Shown one piece after another: positions 59,507 through 64,000 of a stretch of 64,000 nt of DNA. The position numbers and the translations under genes are program-made. Location of the stretch: the NCBI RefSeq assembly GCF_018502385.1, contig NZ_CP075523.1:1984001-2048000 (forward strand), in the 5' to 3' direction. The DNA is from Synechococcus sp. LA31 (GTDB taxonomy: Bacteria; Cyanobacteriota; Cyanobacteriia; PCC-6307; Cyanobiaceae). A model generated the notes under the pieces. That model saw only the letters and a program-made list of their open reading frames with translations. It made no database searches and had not been told where the DNA came from. Positions within the stretch are counted from its first letter, which is position 1; every line of letters starts with the position of its first letter.

Positions 59507-60478
59507 ATGCGCCTGTTGCCTGCCAGCCTTCATGCCCTGATCATCAGCGGCTCCATCCTCATCGGTGCAGGGAAGGGTGAGGCAGCAACGCCGGGGCTGC
59601 GGTTTGTGGTGATTCCCAAAGTCACCCATCCCTGGTTTGAGGCCGTGCATGGTGGCGCCAAGGCGGCTGCCCAGATGATCCAGGGGCAAACCAACACCCC
59701 TGTGGTGATCGATTACCGGCCGCCGGCCAAAGCAGAGGCCGAGCTGCAGGCGGCCATGCTCCAAGCAGCCATCCGCTCGAAACCCACCGGGATCACGATC
59801 GACCTACTGGATGCAACCAGGCTCAAACCTCTGCTGGAGCAGGCCGAGCGCGAGGGCATCCCCATCACCGTGTTCGACTCAGAACCGCCAGCAGATCTCC
59901 CGATCACCAGCATCGGCGCCAACTTCTGCCAACAGGCCCAGATCACAGCGCAACGCCTGGCCAACTTGCTGGGCGGCCAGGGCGAGGTGGCGATCATGCG
60001 GGGCGTGCCGACGGCTCCCAACCACGCCATCCGGGCGGAGTGTCACCGCAAGCTGTTCGCGAACTATCCCGGCATCAAGGTGGTGGCCAGCCCTGCGGAC
60101 AACGACAACGTTGAAACCGCCCAACAACTGGCCTTGGCAACGATGCAACAGCACCCGCAACTGAAGGGATGGGTGGTGAGCGACGCAGGCGGCGGGATCG
60201 GCGTGGGTCGCGCAATCCAGGCCCTAGGCAAACAAGGCAGTGTTCAGGTGGTGGCCCTCGATGACCTGCCTGAACTGCTGAACCTGATCCAAGGTGGTGT
60301 TGTGGATTCCACGGCAGCCAGCAGGCCCATCTCTCAGGGGTATTGGTCGGTGCTGACGCTCTGGCAGCAGAGCCTTGGAGCACCACCGATCCAACGGATC
60401 GATACGGGAATCTCTGTGCTCGGAGTGACACCGGAGAGTGCTGGCAATCCAAACCGCACGCAGCATCCTGAGGGCTGA
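59507..60478 (+). CDS. periplasmic sugar-type binding protein (LacI/RbsB fold)
   Basis: 323 residues from the ATG at 59507. A signal peptide (LPASLHALIISGSILIGAG) is followed by FVVIPKVTHPWFEAVHGGAK, typical of type 1 periplasmic binding proteins. Later blocks are ITSIGANFCQQAQITAQRLA and VVSDAGGGIGVGRAIQALG. No ABC permease is adjacent; the next gene is a secondary symporter carrying its own binding domain, 16 bases downstream, so the two may act in one sensing or uptake unit. Ligand unknown. Confidence 0.85.
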   Translation: MRLLPASLHALIISGSILIGAGKGEAATPGLRFVVIPKVTHPWFEAVHGGAKAAAQMIQGQTNTPVVIDYRPPAKAEAELQAAMLQAAIRSKPTGITIDLLDATRLKPLLEQAEREGIPITVFDSEPPADLPITSIGANFCQQAQITAQRLANLLGGQGEVAIMRGVPTAPNHAIRAECHRKLFANYPGIKVVASPADNDNVETAQQLALATMQQHPQLKGWVVSDAGGGIGVGRAIQALGKQGSVQVVALDDLPELLNLIQGGVVDSTAASRPISQGYWSVLTLWQQSLGAPPIQRIDTGISVLGVTPESAGNPNRTQHPEG

Positions 60479-60494
60479 ACCTGACCAGGAGCGG

Positions 60495-62702
60495 ATGCGA
60501 AGGCTGTTGCGCATGCTGCTGGCACCCCTGCGCCTGTTCCTGCGGCAATCGCTGGCGGTGCAGGTGCTGGAGGGCCTGGTGGCGGGGCTGGTGCTGGGCT
60601 TCTGGCTGCCCGCCGCGGTGGTGCAGAGCCTGAGGCCTGTGGGCGACGGCTTTCTGCGGCTGTTTCAGATGCCGGTGCTGCCCTTTCTGAGCTTGTCGTT
60701 GATCGCCGGTGTGGGTCGGCTGGAACTCCACCAGGCGGGACGCCTGCTCAGCCGATCGGCACTGGTGCTGTTGTTGCTGTGGGGCCTGGCCCTGGTGGCG
60801 GTGCTGCTGCTGCCCCTGGGCTTCCCGGCCTGGCAGGACGCCAGCCTGTTCCGGCCCAGCCTGCTGGAGCCGCCCAAGCCGCTGAATCTGCTCGAGCTGT
60901 TCATCCCCGTGAACCCCTTCGAGGCCTTCGCCACCGCCCAGATCCCAGCGGTGGTGCTGTTCTCGCTCTGCCTGGGCATGGCACTGATCAGCGTGCCGGC
61001 CCGCGAGGGGTTGATCGCGGGGCTCGATCGGCTCAGCGCGGCTCTGCTGAAGATCTCGGCTGTGGTGGCGCAGTTCACGCCACTGGGGGTGTTTGCGATC
61101 CTGGCCGGAGCGGCCTCCTCCCTCTCGCCGGCGGAGGTGCCGAGGCTGGGGATCTACCTGGTGCTGCAGGGCGGTTTGGTGCTGCTCCTGGCGCTGGTGG
61201 TGCTGCCGCTGCTGATCAGCGCGATCACGCCGATCTCGATACGCCAGCTGCTGCGATGCTTCCGCACGCCACTGATCATTGCCTTCGCCACAGCCAATTT
61301 ATTTGTGGTGCTGCCACTGCTGGTGGAGCGCGGCAAGGAACTGATCGTGCAGGCCCGCGCCGAACGCCAGGGCGTGCGCTGCGATCAGGAGCAGGCCATG
61401 GCAGCCATCCGGCGGGATGTGGAGCTGCCGGTGGAGGTGCTAACGCCGCTGGCCCTGGTTTTCCCGGACATGGGGCGGCTGCTATCGCTCGGCTTCGTGC
61501 CCTTCGCCGGCTGGCTGAGCGGCAACCCGCTGCCACCCTCAGGCCTACCTGAATTCCTGATCACCGGACTGGCCAGCACCTTCCTGGAAGGCGTAATGGC
61601 CATGACCTTCCTGCTCAACCGCCTGGGGATGCCGGCCGACCTGGTGCAGCTGTACGTGGCGATGGATCAACTGGCGGTGGCACGGCTGGGCACGCTGCTG
61701 GCCTGCATGAGCGTGATCAGCCTGGTGTTGCTGTCCACCTGGCTGAGCCTGGAATCGCCGCGCACCTGCCTGCGGCGCCTGCTCAGGCCCGGGCTGGCTC
61801 TACTCAGCCTGCCCCTGTTCGTGGGAGGGGCACGGCTGAGCTTTGATCGCCTGCCAACCCCTGGCAACCCCCTGCGGCAGCAGCTGGAATCCCAGCGCTT
61901 CGCCCGGGCCAAGGGCGCGGCCACCCTGCTGGATGCAGCGGCCCCAGCACTGCCCCAGGCCGGTCGCTGGGCCGCCATCCGCCAACGGGGAACCATCCGC
62001 TACTGCACCCAGCTTCACGACTACCCAATGGCGTTTGTGAACCAGCGCAGAGCGCTGGTGGGCGCTGATGTGGAGCTGGGTTTGCTGTTCGCAGAACAGA
62101 TGGGCCTCGAGGCGCGATTTCTGCCGGTGACCAACAGCCAGGACCCGGAATACGGCGTCTCCAGCGCTGATCGAGCCCTGATGGAGCAGCGCTGCGACAT
62201 GACCATCGCTCTGCGCGCCCCAGCTCCGGAGCGAGGCGCAGATCTGCAGTTCAGCGATCTGCAGGAGGTGTTCGGCGTATCGCTGCTGCTGCACAGCGAA
62301 CGACTGCGCGATCAACGCAGCTGGCAGGACCTGCGGCAGCAGGAAGGCCTGCGCCTGGGCCTGCCCACCACGTCTCCCTTCCTGCTGCAGTGGGCCCGGC
62401 AGCTGTTGCCCAGAGCCACGCTGTATCCACAGCAGCCTCTCGAGGCCCTGGTTCAGAGCCTGCGGCGGGGTGAGGTGGATGCGGTGCTGCTCTCGGCCCA
62501 GAAGGGTTCAGCTTGGACGGTGCTGGAGCCGGATCTGAGCCTGCTGGTGCCCCAACCGGCCCTCAGCCTGCCGGCTGCACGCGCTTTCCCACAGAAGGGC
62601 GAAAGCCTGCGGCACGTGTGGGAACTGTGGATGCAGTACGCCCGGGCCGACGGCCTGCGGGATCAGGTGTTCCGCCACTGGGTGGAGGGGCTGGCCAACT
62701 GA
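60495..62702 (+). CDS. dicarboxylate/amino-acid symporter fused to a binding-protein domain
   Basis: 735 residues from the ATG at 60495, which has an AGGAG site; a longer frame from 60438 overlaps the upstream gene. Residues 1-470 are a glutamate-transporter (SDF) fold with about eight membrane segments (LVLLLALVVLPLLISAITP; IIAFATANLFVVLPLLVERG; FLEGVMAMTFLLNRLGMPAD). Residues 490-735 form a family 3 binding-protein domain (AIRQRGTIRYCTQLHDYPMA; LRLGLPTTSPFLLQWARQLL) joined without a signal peptide. The fusion puts the ligand domain on the periplasmic side. Ligand and direction of transport are unknown. Confidence 0.85.
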   Translation: MRRLLRMLLAPLRLFLRQSLAVQVLEGLVAGLVLGFWLPAAVVQSLRPVGDGFLRLFQMPVLPFLSLSLIAGVGRLELHQAGRLLSRSALVLLLLWGLALVAVLLLPLGFPAWQDASLFRPSLLEPPKPLNLLELFIPVNPFEAFATAQIPAVVLFSLCLGMALISVPAREGLIAGLDRLSAALLKISAVVAQFTPLGVFAILAGAASSLSPAEVPRLGIYLVLQGGLVLLLALVVLPLLISAITPISIRQLLRCFRTPLIIAFATANLFVVLPLLVERGKELIVQARAERQGVRCDQEQAMAAIRRDVELPVEVLTPLALVFPDMGRLLSLGFVPFAGWLSGNPLPPSGLPEFLITGLASTFLEGVMAMTFLLNRLGMPADLVQLYVAMDQLAVARLGTLLACMSVISLVLLSTWLSLESPRTCLRRLLRPGLALLSLPLFVGGARLSFDRLPTPGNPLRQQLESQRFARAKGAATLLDAAAPALPQAGRWAAIRQRGTIRYCTQLHDYPMAFVNQRRALVGADVELGLLFAEQMGLEARFLPVTNSQDPEYGVSSADRALMEQRCDMTIALRAPAPERGADLQFSDLQEVFGVSLLLHSERLRDQRSWQDLRQQEGLRLGLPTTSPFLLQWARQLLPRATLYPQQPLEALVQSLRRGEVDAVLLSAQKGSAWTVLEPDLSLLVPQPALSLPAARAFPQKGESLRHVWELWMQYARADGLRDQVFRHWVEGLAN

Positions 62703-62721
62703 GGTGGCTGGCCGGAACCCG

Positions 62722-63711
62722 CTACACCGCCACGTAAGCCTGCACGTTCTCGCTGAGGCGGCGCAGGCCGGCAAGGCCGTCGCGCTCGAGGTTGCGCACG
62801 CGGTCGCGACTCATGCCGAGGATGCGGCCGATGCCGGTAAGGCTCATCGGTTCATCAGGTTCGGGCACATCAGCGCAGGGAATGCCATAGCGCATCTTGA
62901 GCACGCGGCACTGCAGGTCTGGGAGCTGCTCGAGCAGATCGCGCATATCGCTGCGCAGGCACTCGCCATCCACCAGCTCCTCGGGCTGGGTGCCATTGGC
63001 CGCCAGCAGATCGAGCAGTTCGGTGTCGTCGCCATCGCCCACCTTGGTTTCCAGGCTCACCGGTTGGCGGGCGCGGCAAAGCAGATCCTTCACCTCCTCC
63101 TCCGGCAACTCCACAAATTCCGCCAGCTCGGTGACGGTGGGGGTGCGGCCCAGCTCCTGGCTCAGCTCACGCTGGCCCTTCTTGAGCTTGTTCAGCGTTT
63201 CGGTGATGTGGATCGGCAGGCGGATCGTGCGGCTCTTCTCCGCGATCGCACGGGTGATGCCCTGGCGGATCCACCAGTAGGCATAGGTGGAGAACTTGTA
63301 GCCGCGGGTGGGGTCGAACTTCTCCACGCCCCGCACCAATCCAATGGTGCCCTCCTGGATCAAATCCAGGAGTTCCATATTCCGCTTGGTGTATTTTTTC
63401 GCCACGCTCACCACCAGGCGCAGGTTGGCCGCCACCATTCGCTCCTTGGCCCGCTGGCCGCTGCGCAGGCGTTTCTTCAGCTGCTGGGGGGTGAGCTGGG
63501 CAGCTTTGGCGAGCTGGGTGTGATCGGGCTTGGCGCCGCCGGCGCGCATCTCGAGCTCCTGCTCGAGCTCTTCTAAGGCCACCAGCTCCTGCACCTGGCG
63601 GCCAAGGGTGATCTCCTGCTCATGGGAGAGCAGCGGTACGCGACCGATATCGCGCAGGTAGGAGCGCACCAGATCGGTGCTCAGCCCCGAGGCATCAACA
63701 GCAACGACCAC
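62722..63711 (-). CDS. group 2 RNA polymerase sigma-70 factor
   Basis: 329 residues. Region 1.2 (DLVRSYLRDIGRVPLLSHEQ), region 2 (LVVSVAKKYTKRNMELLDLI, then FSTYAYWWIRQGITRAIAEK), region 3 and region 4.2 (TGIGRILGMSRDRVRNLERD) are complete, and the long N-terminal region 1.1 of a primary SigA is absent. That makes it one of the several group 2 factors of cyanobacteria, used under stress, light or nutrient change. Confidence 0.93.
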   Translation of the reverse strand: MVVAVDASGLSTDLVRSYLRDIGRVPLLSHEQEITLGRQVQELVALEELEQELEMRAGGAKPDHTQLAKAAQLTPQQLKKRLRSGQRAKERMVAANLRLVVSVAKKYTKRNMELLDLIQEGTIGLVRGVEKFDPTRGYKFSTYAYWWIRQGITRAIAEKSRTIRLPIHITETLNKLKKGQRELSQELGRTPTVTELAEFVELPEEEVKDLLCRARQPVSLETKVGDGDDTELLDLLAANGTQPEELVDGECLRSDMRDLLEQLPDLQCRVLKMRYGIPCADVPEPDEPMSLTGIGRILGMSRDRVRNLERDGLAGLRRLSENVQAYVAV

Positions 63712-63718
63712 GGCAAGG

Positions 63719-63736
63719 CCTGTGAACTGATGTAAA
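63719..63736 (-). promoter_or_regulatory. HLR1-like sequence before sigma factor gene
   Basis: On the minus strand the sequence TTTACATCAGTTCACAGG resembles the RpaB-bound HLR1 element, two (G/T)TTACA(T/A)(T/A) octamers spaced by two bases, at 12 of 16 fixed positions. It lies only 8-25 bases before the start codon, which is close for a promoter element. Confidence 0.25.
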
Positions 63737-63809
63737 GCCTACCTGAAGAAGTGTGAAGCGTCTCTCAGAAAGCTCGCGAATCTCGCGGGAGCACCCCAGG
63801 GCAGCAGCG

Positions 63810-64000
63810 TCAGCCCCCTGAGCGGCTCAGCAACCAGCTGGCGGTTTGCAGGTAGATGAACACGCCGGCCACATCGGTGGCGGTGGCAATGAACGGGGCC
63901 GACATCAAGGCCGGATCCAGCCCCAGGCGGTTAAACAGCAGCGGCAGTGCCGCACCGGCGGTGGCCGCCAGGGTGGTGATCGCCACCAGGCTGATGCCAG
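63810..64000 (-). CDS. mgtE: magnesium transporter MgtE, C-terminal part
   Basis: Only the last 62 residues are in the window (cut at the right edge). The sequence LVAITTLAATAGAALPLLFN then GLDPALMSAPFIATATDVAG matches the final two membrane segments of MgtE, including the Asp of the ion path. The gene continues beyond 64000 upstream of this piece. Confidence 0.9.
   Translation of the reverse strand, partial: GISLVAITTLAATAGAALPLLFNRLGLDPALMSAPFIATATDVAGVFIYLQTASWLLSRSGG

Overview
The window comes from a picocyanobacterium of the Cyanobium/Synechococcus group. PsaC (81 aa, both 4Fe-4S motifs), NdhS, cyanobacterial RNase P RNA, the hercynine gene pair found beside egtB/egtD, and the gene order glmS-psaC-acpP-fabF-tkt-thiC all point there. 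Coding density and G+C are high, so most long overlapping frames are antisense shadows. No species can be fixed from the sequence alone.

Layout. 0-9.96 kb: alpha/beta hydrolase, small membrane proteins, a CPA2 antiporter, then a tight operon for phosphoketolase, glycogen phosphorylase and acetate kinase, which together link glycogen to acetyl-phosphate, ATP and acetate. 10.05-22.5 kb: a genomic island bounded by a perfect 50-bp direct repeat that is the 3' part of tRNA-Arg(CCU). It holds a tyrosine recombinase, two divergent runs of very small unknown genes (several ribbon-helix-helix-like, one resembling a phage single-strand-annealing protein), a NarL-type regulator, a decayed ISAs1 transposase and a mosaic RTX protein. 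22.45-27.6 kb: tRNA-Arg, rnpB, a DUF2079 membrane protein, rnc, ndhS, rimM and a mannose-1-phosphate guanylyltransferase.

27.6-36.7 kb: galE, glmS, psaC, acpP, fabF, tkt, an ureidoglycolate-lyase-like gene, and thiC behind a TPP riboswitch. 36.7-40.6 kb: a minus-strand operon of ruvB, a TPR protein, an M20 peptidase, DUF3188 and a HEAT-repeat protein. 40.7-47.6 kb: smpB, a membrane-anchored probable pseudokinase, cysteine synthase and the ergothioneine operon egtB-egtD with two hercynine-associated genes. 47.6-53.8 kb: lysS, an RpaB-like response regulator, and mreB-mreC-mreD with an orphan sugar-binding lipoprotein. 53.9-64 kb: ssb, a DedA protein, ahcY, tsaE, a PfkB kinase, mutY, a periplasmic binding protein, a symporter fused to a binding domain, a group 2 sigma factor, and the 3' end of mgtE cut by the window edge.

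The most promising material for something undescribed is the 10.05-22.5 kb island: conserved start contexts without Shine-Dalgarno sites, a repeated 21-bp element ahead of plus-strand genes, arm-like recombinase repeats inside both ends, and around ten small genes with no recognisable function. Other points of interest are the symporter-receptor fusion, the pseudokinase, and two long perfect inverted repeats between convergent genes.
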